From assembly GCA_015767395.1 (NCBI GenBank), contig JADWMI010000111.1, positions 1 to 7,521 on the forward strand: a DNA stretch of 7,521 nucleotides. The letters are read 5' to 3'. The stretch comes from Bacteroidota bacterium. GTDB taxonomy: Bacteria; Bacteroidota; Bacteroidia; Flavobacteriales; Flavobacteriaceae. Each line of letters starts with the position of its first letter. Position 1 is the stretch's first letter. Of this stretch, positions 1-6,647 are shown piece by piece. The position numbers and the translations under genes were made by a program. A model generated the notes under the pieces. The model searched no databases and was not told the DNA's origin. It was given only the letters and a program-made list of their open reading frames with translations.

Positions 1-272
1 GAAAACATGTCATCTTTTGGCACTTTACCAAAATCAACTCTTAGCCCCTGACCATCTAATATTTGTTTAATTTTAGTCGCTATTTTTTGAGCCTCTTCAC
101 TTTCGTAACCATAAATAACAGCTGCTGCTTTTTCCGGCTCGTAAGAATCGGATTGTAAAAAATACAAATGGGTATAAATGGTTGAATTTGGATTACTTAA
201 ATCAACCTTGACTTTTTCCTGAGCAATAAGCGAAGTTGATAATACTAAGAAAAATAAGAGTAGCTTTTTCAT
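1..272 (-). CDS. Exported protein, N-terminal part; probable MscS-type mechanosensitive channel (partial)
   Basis: Reading the minus strand from an ATG at 272 gives about 90 codons open to the window edge, so the C-terminal part is missing. The protein begins MKKLLLFFLVLSTSLIAQEK, a clear signal peptide: two lysines, a hydrophobic core, and likely cleavage near IAQ. The mature part contains SNPNSTIYTHLYFLQ, SYEPEKAAAVIYGY and KIKQILDGQGLRVDF. I recall this pattern from the N-terminal extracytoplasmic region of Bacteroidetes mechanosensitive ion channel (MscS family) proteins. The channel domain itself would lie outside the window, so no pore motif can be seen here. The gene is downstream of and co-oriented with ygiQ, with a 74-bp gap that may carry its own promoter. 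The reading frame and signal peptide are firm; the family name is from memory of the N-terminal pattern. Confidence 0.6.
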   Translation of the reverse strand, partial: MKKLLLFFLVLSTSLIAQEKVKVDLSNPNSTIYTHLYFLQSDSYEPEKAAAVIYGYESEEAQKIATKIKQILDGQGLRVDFGKVPKDDMF

Positions 273-300
273 AACTTAAATTGATGTTTTAAAATAACTT

Positions 301-308
301 CAAATTTA
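301..308 (-). promoter_or_regulatory. Possible -7 element for the MscS-like gene
   Basis: The minus strand reads TAAATTTG, matching the Bacteroidetes sigma-A -7 consensus TAnnTTTG, about 30 nt upstream of the ATG at 272. No TTG sits at the expected 17-23 bp upstream, so only half of the promoter is present. Such AT-rich octamers also arise by chance here. If the site is real, the channel-like gene could be transcribed independently of ygiQ. Confidence 0.28.
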
Positions 309-346
309 AGATATTAATTTTTAGCAGTAATTGAATGCGTTGACAA

Positions 347-2287
347 TTATCTCCTTTTCTTATTTTTATTATATTTCTTTTTTCTTCGTGAAGTATGTGT
401 TATGGTATCATCAAAAGTGTCTTTTGCCTTTTCTCCTTTATTCTTTCTCCAAGAATTTGTTGAAGGCAATAATTTTTGAAGCAAATCATTTCTCCCAACT
501 TTTGACAAAGTATTGCTAATCCATTGTTGGTTTTCTCTTTTATACCAAAAGAAAAAACGATGTTGGTCTTCTTTCTCCTTTTTGGTTTTAGGCGTTCTTG
601 TTGGCTTTAATGTATAAGGATGAAATCCGCTATAATATATCACCGTAGCAACTGTCATAGGCGTAGGTGTAAAACCCTGAACCTGCTCTAATTGAAAACC
701 CATATCCTTAGTTTCAGCAGCCAAATTAGCCATGTCTTCCACTTCACAAGCCGGGTGATTCGAAATAAAATATGGAATTAACTGTAGGTTTAATTTTTTT
801 CTGAAATTTATTTTATCAAAACGCTCTTTAAATTTATGAAAATAGGTGAAGGATGGTTTCCGCATCAACTTCAAAACATTGTCTGAAGTATGTTCAGGCG
901 CCACTTTTAAACGTCCAGAAACATGATTGGTCATAACTTCCTCTGTATAGGCATCTAATTCTTTTGGATCCGCTTTTTTATTGAATTCAGGCACCAATAA
1001 ATCATGTCTAATACCACTTCCAATAAAAGATTTCTTTATTTTAGGATGCTTATCCACCGCTTTATAAAGTTCTGTTAAAGGTTTATGTGAAGTATCTAAA
1101 TTATGGCAAATCACTGGTGAAATACATGACGGAGAAACACATTTATCGCAAATCTCCTGCACTTTACCCTTCATTTTATACATATTTGCGGAAGGCCCTC
1201 CAATATCCGACAAATAACCTTTAAAATCTTCCATATTCGCCACTTGATCTACTTCTTTTAAAATAGACTCCTGGCTCCTACTAGCAATAAACTTCCCTTG
1301 ATGTGCAGAAATGGTACAAAAACTACAACCACCAAAACAACCACGGTGAATGTTTATAGAAAATTTAATCATTTCAAACGCCGGAATTGGACCGCGCTTG
1401 TTGTATTTTGGATGTGGTAAACGTGTAAAAGGCAAATCGAATGATGCATCAATCTCCTTTTCTGTCATTGTTTCGTAAGGTGGGTTTATAACCAATGTAG
1501 AATTACCAACATCTTGAAAAACCCTATCAGCAAACAACTTGTTTGATTCTTGTTCAATTACTTTAAAATTAGCAGCAAACTTCTTTTTGTCCTTCAAACA
1601 AACTTCATGTGAATTGATAGTCACATCTTTCCAATTTTTATTTTTAGGCATTTCTGTCCCTTTTTTCAATAAAAAAGAGGTTTGTTTAATACTGGTTAAA
1701 TTTGAAAATGGGATTCCTTTTTGCAGTAAATTAACAACTTCACGTAAAGGTTGTTCTCCCATTCCATAGACCAATAAATCTGCTTTAGATTCCTCTAAAA
1801 TAGTTGGTTTTAAAGTATCGCTCCAATAATCATAATGGGTAACCCTTCTAAGTGAAGCTTCAATCCCACCAATTAATACTGGAACATCAGGGAATTTTTC
1901 TTTTAAAATATTTGTATAAACTGTTGTTGCATAATCGGGTCTAAAACCTTTATCACCATTTGGCGTATAGGCATCATTATCTCGTTTACGCTTACTGGCT
2001 GTATAGTTACTAACCATTGGATCCATACAACCACCCGTAACTGCAAAAAACAATTTAGGTGTTCCTAATTTGGTGAAATCTTGTAAATTATCATTTACAC
2101 TAGGCTGTGGAACAATGGCAACTCTTAATCCATAACTTTCAAGAATTCTACCCACAACGGCATGTCCAAAGGCTGGGTGATCTACATAGGCATCACCGCT
2201 AAAAAGAATTACATCTAATTCTTCCCATCCTCTAAGTTTCACCTCTTTATTAGTAGTAGGTAACCAATCTGAAAGTTTATTCATCAT
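347..2287 (-). CDS. ygiQ: YgiQ family radical SAM protein
   Basis: This is a complete member of the YgiQ (UPF0313) radical SAM family; its reaction and substrate are not established. Numbering from a TTG codon at 2296, residues 1-300 form the family N-terminal domain, with SGDAYVDHPAFG and TGGCMDPMVSNYTASKRKRD. The radical SAM motif CxxxCxxC is at C320, C324 and C327 (RGCFGGCSFC) and should ligate a 4Fe-4S cluster that cleaves S-adenosylmethionine. GYLSDIGGPSANMY follows at about 360-373. A second cysteine group lies at C383, C386, C391 and C397. The C-terminal DUF3362-type region includes VQGFTPTPMTVAT and FFFWYKRENQ, then a very lysine- and arginine-rich tail. The product is shorter than the E. 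coli protein (about 740 residues), mainly at the C-terminus. I chose the ATG at 2287 (646 aa); a second ATG follows at 2284, and the only longer option is the TTG at 2296. The protein is soluble, with no signal peptide. It is divergent from the Spy-like gene. Confidence 0.95.
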   Translation of the reverse strand: MMNKLSDWLPTTNKEVKLRGWEELDVILFSGDAYVDHPAFGHAVVGRILESYGLRVAIVPQPSVNDNLQDFTKLGTPKLFFAVTGGCMDPMVSNYTASKRKRDNDAYTPNGDKGFRPDYATTVYTNILKEKFPDVPVLIGGIEASLRRVTHYDYWSDTLKPTILEESKADLLVYGMGEQPLREVVNLLQKGIPFSNLTSIKQTSFLLKKGTEMPKNKNWKDVTINSHEVCLKDKKKFAANFKVIEQESNKLFADRVFQDVGNSTLVINPPYETMTEKEIDASFDLPFTRLPHPKYNKRGPIPAFEMIKFSINIHRGCFGGCSFCTISAHQGKFIASRSQESILKEVDQVANMEDFKGYLSDIGGPSANMYKMKGKVQEICDKCVSPSCISPVICHNLDTSHKPLTELYKAVDKHPKIKKSFIGSGIRHDLLVPEFNKKADPKELDAYTEEVMTNHVSGRLKVAPEHTSDNVLKLMRKPSFTYFHKFKERFDKINFRKKLNLQLIPYFISNHPACEVEDMANLAAETKDMGFQLEQVQGFTPTPMTVATVIYYSGFHPYTLKPTRTPKTKKEKEDQHRFFFWYKRENQQWISNTLSKVGRNDLLQKLLPSTNSWRKNKGEKAKDTFDDTITHTSRRKKKYNKNKKRR

Positions 2288-2347
2288 ATTTTGCAAAAAT
2301 ACACTATTTATAACAATTCTATATAAACGCTTAAAAATCTTTGCTTT

Positions 2348-2373
2348 GTTAGCAAGTGTTAACGAGTGTTAAC
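2348..2373. promoter_or_regulatory. Three 10-bp-phased GTTARC repeats (candidate operator)
   Basis: In the 150-bp divergent region between ygiQ and the Spy-like gene, GTTAGC (2348-2353), GTTAAC (2358-2363) and GTTAAC (2368-2373) recur exactly every 10 bp, about one helical turn. The last two units share the longer 9-mer AGTGTTAAC. GTTAAC is itself palindromic, so orientation cannot be assigned. The array lies about 60 bp from each start codon (2287 and 2438), so it could serve either gene. Phased direct repeats on one face of the helix are a common layout for cooperative regulator binding. The binding protein is unknown, and no clear TTG/TAnnTTTG promoter was found on the plus strand next to it. 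Confidence 0.4.
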
Positions 2374-2437
2374 AGATTAAACCATTTTTAAATTAAGTAG
2401 TCAAAGAAGCATAAAACAAATATTAAAAATATAAATT

Positions 2438-2899
2438 ATGAAAAAATTAGTAGGATTAACAGTGATAGTATTATTATTTTCTTTAACAATTTCGGCACAA
2501 CAAAAGCAGGAAAGGTCACATAGAGGATCTGATTTTACTCCTGAACAAAAGGCTACTTTAATGGCTAAAAAAATGACCTTGGCTCTTGATTTAGATAAAA
2601 ATCAGGAAACAGCCGTTTATAAATTAATGATGGAAAATGCAGAAGAACGCCAAGCTGCAATGGCTGAAATGAAAAAAAGAAAAGAAAGTGGTACAAAACC
2701 AACGAATGATGAAAAATTTGAAATGCAAAATAACCGTTTAGACAAAATGATTGCTCATAAAACGGCTATGAAAAAAATTCTTTCAAAAGAACAATTTGAA
2801 AAATGGGAGAAATCAATGCATTCTAAGATGAAAAAAGAGCAACAGAAAAGAGGTCAAAAGCAAGGAATGAAAAAAGGTGGTCAAAGAAACCGAAAATAA
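2438..2899 (+). CDS. Spy/CpxP-like exported protein
   Basis: This is a 153-residue exported protein. The signal peptide MKKLVGLTVIVLLFSLTISA probably ends before QQ at about residue 20. The mature part is almost wholly helical and charged. It has two LTxxQ-like segments typical of the Spy/CpxP/periplasmic metal-sensor superfamily: FTPEQKATLMAKKMTLALDL near residue 33 and ILSKEQFEKWEKSM near residue 113. In that superfamily such proteins form small cradle-like dimers that act as periplasmic chaperones or envelope-stress sensors. In Bacteroidetes their exact role is usually unknown. Thirteen of the 153 residues are methionine, and the last 25 residues are very basic (lysine, glutamine, glycine, arginine), likely disordered. 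The gene stands alone, with phased repeats upstream and an intrinsic terminator downstream, so it is probably monocistronic. The ATG lacks a Shine-Dalgarno sequence, as is usual in this group. Family assignment is by motif; function is inferred. Confidence 0.82.
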   Translation: MKKLVGLTVIVLLFSLTISAQQKQERSHRGSDFTPEQKATLMAKKMTLALDLDKNQETAVYKLMMENAEERQAAMAEMKKRKESGTKPTNDEKFEMQNNRLDKMIAHKTAMKKILSKEQFEKWEKSMHSKMKKEQQKRGQKQGMKKGGQRNRK

Positions 2900-2938
2900 A
2901 AAATAAGTTTAAGTTTGGTTGATTTATTGTTTGATTAG

Positions 2939-2970
2939 AAGCGCTGTGTTTATTTGCAGCGCTTTTTATT
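2939..2970 (+). terminator. Intrinsic terminator of the Spy-like gene
   Basis: A perfect 8-bp stem, AAGCGCTG (2939-2946) with CAGCGCTT (2957-2964), encloses a 10-nt loop and is followed by a T-rich run to 2970. It is GC-rich against an AT-rich background and starts 40 nt after the stop at 2899. The T-run overlaps the stop codon (2966-2968) of the convergent lipoprotein gene. On the minus strand the hairpin is followed by CTAATC, not a T-run, so it should act mainly on plus-strand transcripts. Confidence 0.85.
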
Positions 2971-3757
2971 TTAAAATTAATGTTTGTCCTATTCCAATCT
3001 CGTTAGAATTCAAACCATTTATTTTTTTAAGTTCTGCTACCGACAAACCATATTTTCTAGACAAAGAATACAAGGTATCCCCTTTCACAACCAAATGGTT
3101 ATTTTGTTTTGCTCTTTTCTTTTTTTTAGGTTTTTTTCCTAAAACTTCTATATCATAACTATCTAAACTGTACTTTTCAATTAGCGCAATTAGTTTAGCA
3201 GGATAGCGCCTATCTGTTGCATAACCAGCTTTACTCAATCCTTCTGCCCAACCTACATAATCGTTTATGGCTAGCTCAAATAAATTATCGTATCTACTTC
3301 TTGAAGTTAAGAATTTTGAATGGTCCTCAAAAGAGGTATTTGGATCCTTATAAACTCTAAAACATTCACCTTTCTCATCATCATCATGATAGGTTTTTAA
3401 ACCTGTCCAGCCTTTGTGACATTTAATACCAAAATGATTGTTAGAACGCAAGGTTAATAAACTCTTTCCACTTGACGATTCTAAAATCCCTTGTGCCAAT
3501 GTAATACTTGCAGGTATTTTATAAACACGCATTTCGCGCATTGAAATGTCTTTGAATTCCTTGATATATGCTTCTGTTGAATTTATTACTTTTGGTTTCA
3601 CCTCATTTTTAACAACAGGCTCCGGTTTTGGTTTTGGTTTGGTTTTAACAACTTCTACATTGCGTTTTGGAGGGTGATATACCGTTCTTTTTTTAGATTT
3701 ACAATTAGCAAATAAACCAATAGTTAACAGACAAATTATAATATATTTCAATTTCAT
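2966..3757 (-). CDS. Glucosaminidase-LysM lipoprotein (peptidoglycan hydrolase)
   Basis: This is a 263-residue predicted cell-envelope hydrolase. The N-terminus (MKLKYIIICLLTIGLFANC) is a lipoprotein signal with C19 as the likely lipidated cysteine. The FANC lipobox is not canonical, but a charged SKK follows it. Residues 35-60 form a proline- and lysine-rich linker with a KPKPKPEP run. Residues about 62-202 are a mannosyl-glycoprotein endo-beta-N-acetylglucosaminidase domain of the FlgJ/AcmA type. ILESSSGKS carries the probable catalytic glutamate E93, and NNHFGIKC and a late AGYATDRRYPAKL are also present. A lysine-rich spacer (208-217) leads to one C-terminal LysM at about 220-263 (VVKGDTLYSLSRKYGLSVAE), which binds peptidoglycan. 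The protein should cut glycan strands from the periplasmic face of a membrane. Its ATG begins 2 nt after the stop of the PLP enzyme gene, so it is translated from the same transcript, as the last gene of the unit. Confidence 0.92.
   Translation of the reverse strand: MKLKYIIICLLTIGLFANCKSKKRTVYHPPKRNVEVVKTKPKPKPEPVVKNEVKPKVINSTEAYIKEFKDISMREMRVYKIPASITLAQGILESSSGKSLLTLRSNNHFGIKCHKGWTGLKTYHDDDEKGECFRVYKDPNTSFEDHSKFLTSRSRYDNLFELAINDYVGWAEGLSKAGYATDRRYPAKLIALIEKYSLDSYDIEVLGKKPKKKKRAKQNNHLVVKGDTLYSLSRKYGLSVAELKKINGLNSNEIGIGQTLILK
3624..3646. repeat. GGTTTT short tandem repeat inside the lipoprotein linker
   Basis: The plus strand carries GGTTTT, GGTTTT, GGTTT, GGTTTT in succession. Read on the coding (minus) strand, it encodes the alternating Lys-Pro run of the linker. 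The 6-bp unit equals two codons, so gain or loss of a unit would lengthen or shorten the linker without shifting frame. Four GG runs with 3-4 nt loops could also form a weak two-tier quadruplex on the template strand, which is inference only. Confidence 0.5.
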
Positions 3758-3759
3758 AC

Positions 3760-4692
3760 TTAAACTATTTGATGCAAATTTTTCTTTTTTAATATCATAT
3801 TCATTCCTGCAATCCCTTGTAAACCTCCAGTGTGAATGGCCAAAATATTTGTTCCTTTTTCAAAAAAATCATGCTGGATTAAATCAACAATCCCAAACAT
3901 CATTTTCCCAGTATAAACAGGATCTAAGGGAATACCTGTTTCTTGTTTGAATTTATTGATAAAGATAATTAATTCTTCAGAAATTTTAGCATAACCTCCA
4001 AAATTGTAATTGGTATTTAAACTCCAATTCTTATTCTTTAGGGTGTATTTTTTAATTTCATGCTGTAAAAAATCGCCTTTCAAAGCCGGAAAACCAATCA
4101 CTTTTTGATGCTTTTTTGTTGCGTTTATAATACCCGAAATTGTACCGCCAGTCCCTATAGACGAACAAATCACATTGTAATGCGCATCCTTTTTATTTAA
4201 AATTTCTTCACACCCTTGAACAGCAAAATTGTTTGTACCTCCCTCAGGAACAAGATAAAATTTACCAAATTTTTCTTTTAATGAAGAAATAAATGCTGCT
4301 GAAGTTTTGTCTCTATACTGGCTTCTTGAAACAAAATGAAACTCCATATTATGTTCAGATGCAAACTTCAAAGTAGGATTTGTTTTTAAAACCTCTTCTA
4401 GGTTATGCGCCAACTCATCTCCTCTAATAACACCTATCGTTTTGAAGTTATGTTCAAAACCTGCCGCAGCAACGGCCGCAATATGGTTAGAATAAGCACC
4501 ACCAAAAGTTAATAAGGTATGCTGGTTTTGATTGAATGCTTCAACCAAGTTGTATTTTAGCTTTCGGTATTTATTTCCTGAAATAAAAGGATGTAATTCA
4601 TCTTCTCGTTTCATAAATAATGAAACTCCTTTTTCTGAAATTTCAGAAAAAAAAACTTCTTCTACCCTGCTATTTTTATTTTCTAGGTACAA
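3760..4692 (-). CDS. PLP-dependent D-cysteine desulfhydrase / ACC deaminase family protein
   Basis: This is a 310-residue cytosolic fold-type II PLP enzyme of the ACC deaminase/D-cysteine desulfhydrase family. Visible motifs are SGNKYRKLKY with Schiff-base lysine K41, GGAYSNH at 64-70, PEGGTN at 149-154, the phosphate-binding loop SIGTGGTISG at 178-187, DPVYTGK at 257-263 and HTGGLQG at 287-293. True ACC deaminases have Glu after the active-site Tyr and Leu in the HLGG motif. Here these are Thr261 and Thr288, the pattern of D-cysteine desulfhydrases, which release pyruvate, H2S and ammonia from D-cysteine. A 1-aminocyclopropane-1-carboxylate substrate is therefore unlikely. The start is TTG at 4692: an in-frame TGA lies just upstream (4696-4698), and the first ATG (4614) would delete 26 residues, including the strand before KREDE. 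A purine-rich AGAAGAG precedes the TTG. The gene overlaps the ABC-F gene by 10 bp and is 2 nt from the lipoprotein gene. Confidence 0.9.
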   Translation of the reverse strand: MYLENKNSRVEEVFFSEISEKGVSLFMKREDELHPFISGNKYRKLKYNLVEAFNQNQHTLLTFGGAYSNHIAAVAAAGFEHNFKTIGVIRGDELAHNLEEVLKTNPTLKFASEHNMEFHFVSRSQYRDKTSAAFISSLKEKFGKFYLVPEGGTNNFAVQGCEEILNKKDAHYNVICSSIGTGGTISGIINATKKHQKVIGFPALKGDFLQHEIKKYTLKNKNWSLNTNYNFGGYAKISEELIIFINKFKQETGIPLDPVYTGKMMFGIVDLIQHDFFEKGTNILAIHTGGLQGIAGMNMILKKKNLHQIV

Positions 4693-6602
4693 TTTTCAAT
4701 TTTCTCTTCTAATTCTGACCATTCTTCCATCAACTTTTCGACCTTACTTTTTGTTACCTTGTAATTTTCAAAATAGTTAGGAATCGCAGAAGTGGTTTCA
4801 TAATCTTCTTCTAAAGCAGTATCCATATCTAAAATCTTCTTCTCTAAACTATCTATCTGAGTTTCTAATTTTGATAATTGATTTTTTAGCTTTTTAATTT
4901 CTTTTCCACCATCTTTTGACTGCTGAAATTTTTCTTTTTTAACAGGATCCACTTTTTTAGCTACAACTGTTCTTTTTTCAGCTTCTCTAAGATTTTCAAT
5001 TTTATGTTGTTCTAAGAAATAATCAATATCCCCAAGGTATTCTTTAATAACTTTGTCTTTAAAGCCATAAACAGTTGATGCCAGTCCTTGTAAAAAATCT
5101 CTATCGTGAGAAACCAAAATAAGGGTTCCATCAAATTTCTTAAGGGCTTGTTTCAGTACATTTTTAGAGGCTATGTCTAAATGGTTTGTTGGCTCATCCA
5201 TTATTAAAACATTGAAAGGCGACAGTAATAATTTACACAATGCCAATCTATTTCTTTCTCCCCCCGATAACATTTTCGCTTTTTTATCTACGGCATCTCC
5301 ACCAAATAAAAATGAACCCAGCATATCTCTAACCCTTGCTCTATTAGAATCTGTAGCTGCATTCTCCATAATTTCTAATACCGTTTGTTCAGGCTCTAAA
5401 TATTCTGATTGATTCTGAGCAAAATATCCAATTTGAACATTATGACCTAATTTTAAATGACCTCCATGTGGAATTTCATTCACTAAAATCTTAGCCAAGG
5501 TCGATTTCCCCTGTCCGTTTTGTCCAATAAAAGCAATTTTACTGTTCCTTTCAATTAGTAAATCTACATTCTCTAATACATGTTTATCGCCATAACTCTT
5601 TGATAGGTTTTCGGCCTCAACAACTATTTTCCCTGGTTCTTTTGAAATTTGAAAACGTAAATTCATTACTGCATTGTCATCACTATCAACTTCAATACGT
5701 TCAACTTTATCCAATTTTTTAATTAAAGATTGAGCCATTGTAGCTTTGTTGGCTTTTGCTCTAAATTTATCAATTAACAATTGGGTTGCCTTAATTTCTT
5801 TTTCCTGATTCTTTTGAGCTTGTAACTGTTTCTCTTTGATCTCTCCACGTAATAGTAAAAACTGAGAATATGGTTTTTTGTAATCGTAAATTTTCCCCAA
5901 AGAAATCTCTATGGTTCTATTGGTTACATTGTCCAAAAACATTTTATCATGAGAAACCAATACAACAGCCCCAACATATGATTTTAAAAAGTTTTCTAAC
6001 CAAATAATAGATTCTATATCCAAATGGTTAGTTGGCTCATCCAGCAATAAAATATCATTGTTTTGTAATAATAATTTCGCTAACTCAATCCGCATTCTCC
6101 ATCCACCTGAAAAGGTATCAGTAAGCTTGCCGAAATCTTCCCTTTGAAAACCCAGTCCTTGTAAAATTCGCTCTGTATTACCTTGATAGTTATAACCTCC
6201 TATCAATTCATACCTATGTGAGAACTCATTTAAATCAACCATTAAATCATGATAGTATTCACTCTCATAATCTGTTCTTTCGGCTAATTCCTGATTGATT
6301 TCCTCTAACTTTATTTCAATTTGTTTGATCTCTTCAAAGGCCTCGTATGCTTCTTCAAGAATGGTTCTTCCTTCAACAAAATCAATATCCTGTCGTAAAA
6401 ATCCAATACTTATGTCTTTATCAAAAGCCATAATTCCTGTAGTACTTTCAATATCTTTTGAAATTACTTTAAGAAGCGTAGATTTTCCTGCACCATTTTT
6501 CCCTATCAATCCAATTCTATCTCCTTTATTTAACTTAAAAGTTATTTCCGAAAACAAATCGGAACCGGCAAAAGAAACCGATAAATTGTGTACGTTAAGC
6601 AT
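4683..6602 (-). CDS. ABC-F family ATPase, YheS-like
   Basis: This is a 639-residue soluble protein with two ATP-binding cassettes and no membrane segments, the hallmark of ABC-F proteins, which act on the ribosome rather than in transport. Cassette 1 has Walker A GKNGAGKST (34-42), signature FSGGWRMR (164-171), Walker B with LLLDEPTNHLD (185-195) and switch SHDK (217-220). The linker between cassettes (about 245-315) contains FRAKANKATMAQ, the region that reaches toward the P-site tRNA in this family. Cassette 2 has Walker A GQNGQGKST (360-368), signature LSGGERNR (445-452), Walker B MDEPTNHLD (468-476) and SHDR (498-501). A C-terminal coiled coil spans about 565-638. The FSGGW signature, the linker and the length (E. 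coli YheS is about 637 aa) fit YheS best, rather than EttA or Uup. All catalytic residues are intact. It is the first gene of the three-gene unit, with an ATG at 6602 and a promoter upstream. A resistance (ARE) role is not indicated. Confidence 0.96.
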   Translation of the reverse strand: MLNVHNLSVSFAGSDLFSEITFKLNKGDRIGLIGKNGAGKSTLLKVISKDIESTTGIMAFDKDISIGFLRQDIDFVEGRTILEEAYEAFEEIKQIEIKLEEINQELAERTDYESEYYHDLMVDLNEFSHRYELIGGYNYQGNTERILQGLGFQREDFGKLTDTFSGGWRMRIELAKLLLQNNDILLLDEPTNHLDIESIIWLENFLKSYVGAVVLVSHDKMFLDNVTNRTIEISLGKIYDYKKPYSQFLLLRGEIKEKQLQAQKNQEKEIKATQLLIDKFRAKANKATMAQSLIKKLDKVERIEVDSDDNAVMNLRFQISKEPGKIVVEAENLSKSYGDKHVLENVDLLIERNSKIAFIGQNGQGKSTLAKILVNEIPHGGHLKLGHNVQIGYFAQNQSEYLEPEQTVLEIMENAATDSNRARVRDMLGSFLFGGDAVDKKAKMLSGGERNRLALCKLLLSPFNVLIMDEPTNHLDIASKNVLKQALKKFDGTLILVSHDRDFLQGLASTVYGFKDKVIKEYLGDIDYFLEQHKIENLREAEKRTVVAKKVDPVKKEKFQQSKDGGKEIKKLKNQLSKLETQIDSLEKKILDMDTALEEDYETTSAIPNYFENYKVTKSKVEKLMEEWSELEEKIENCT

Positions 6603-6647
6603 TAATATTTTATAATTAAATGTAAATTTGTGTTTATTCTAAAAATC

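Noticed and set aside
331..519. Plus-strand open frame opposite the 3' end of ygiQ with aromatic-rich hydrophobic sequence.
   Set aside because: The hydrophobic pattern is the complement of the lysine- and arginine-rich YgiQ tail (AAA/AAG read as TTT/CTT).
1539..1769. Open frame on the plus strand inside ygiQ.
   Set aside because: It is antisense to a conserved radical SAM gene, has no recognisable motif, and looks like a shadow of the coding frame.
2288..2301. TTG at 2296 as the ygiQ start, and TATTTTTG (minus strand, 2301-2294) as its -7 element.
   Set aside because: Two ATG codons follow within 12 nt and fit the family N-terminus better. The octamer has no TTG 17-23 bp upstream and would leave almost no leader.
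4647..4654. Run of eight identical bases near the 5' end of the PLP-enzyme gene, a possible slippage or frameshift site.
   Set aside because: The frame is continuous through the run into well-conserved motifs, and homopolymers of this size are common in AT-rich genomes.
4532..4780. Plus-strand open frame spanning the PLP-enzyme/ABC-F junction.
   Set aside because: It lies opposite two confident genes and its composition is that expected of antisense AT-rich coding DNA.
4683..6602. ABC-F gene as an antibiotic resistance (ARE) determinant.
   Set aside because: The signature, linker and C-terminal coiled coil fit the YheS-like housekeeping branch, and no resistance or mobile genes are nearby.
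6295..6615. Plus-strand open frame of about 106 codons opposite the start of the ABC-F gene.
   Set aside because: It is antisense to the Walker A region, whose conservation explains the open frame; no family motif is seen.
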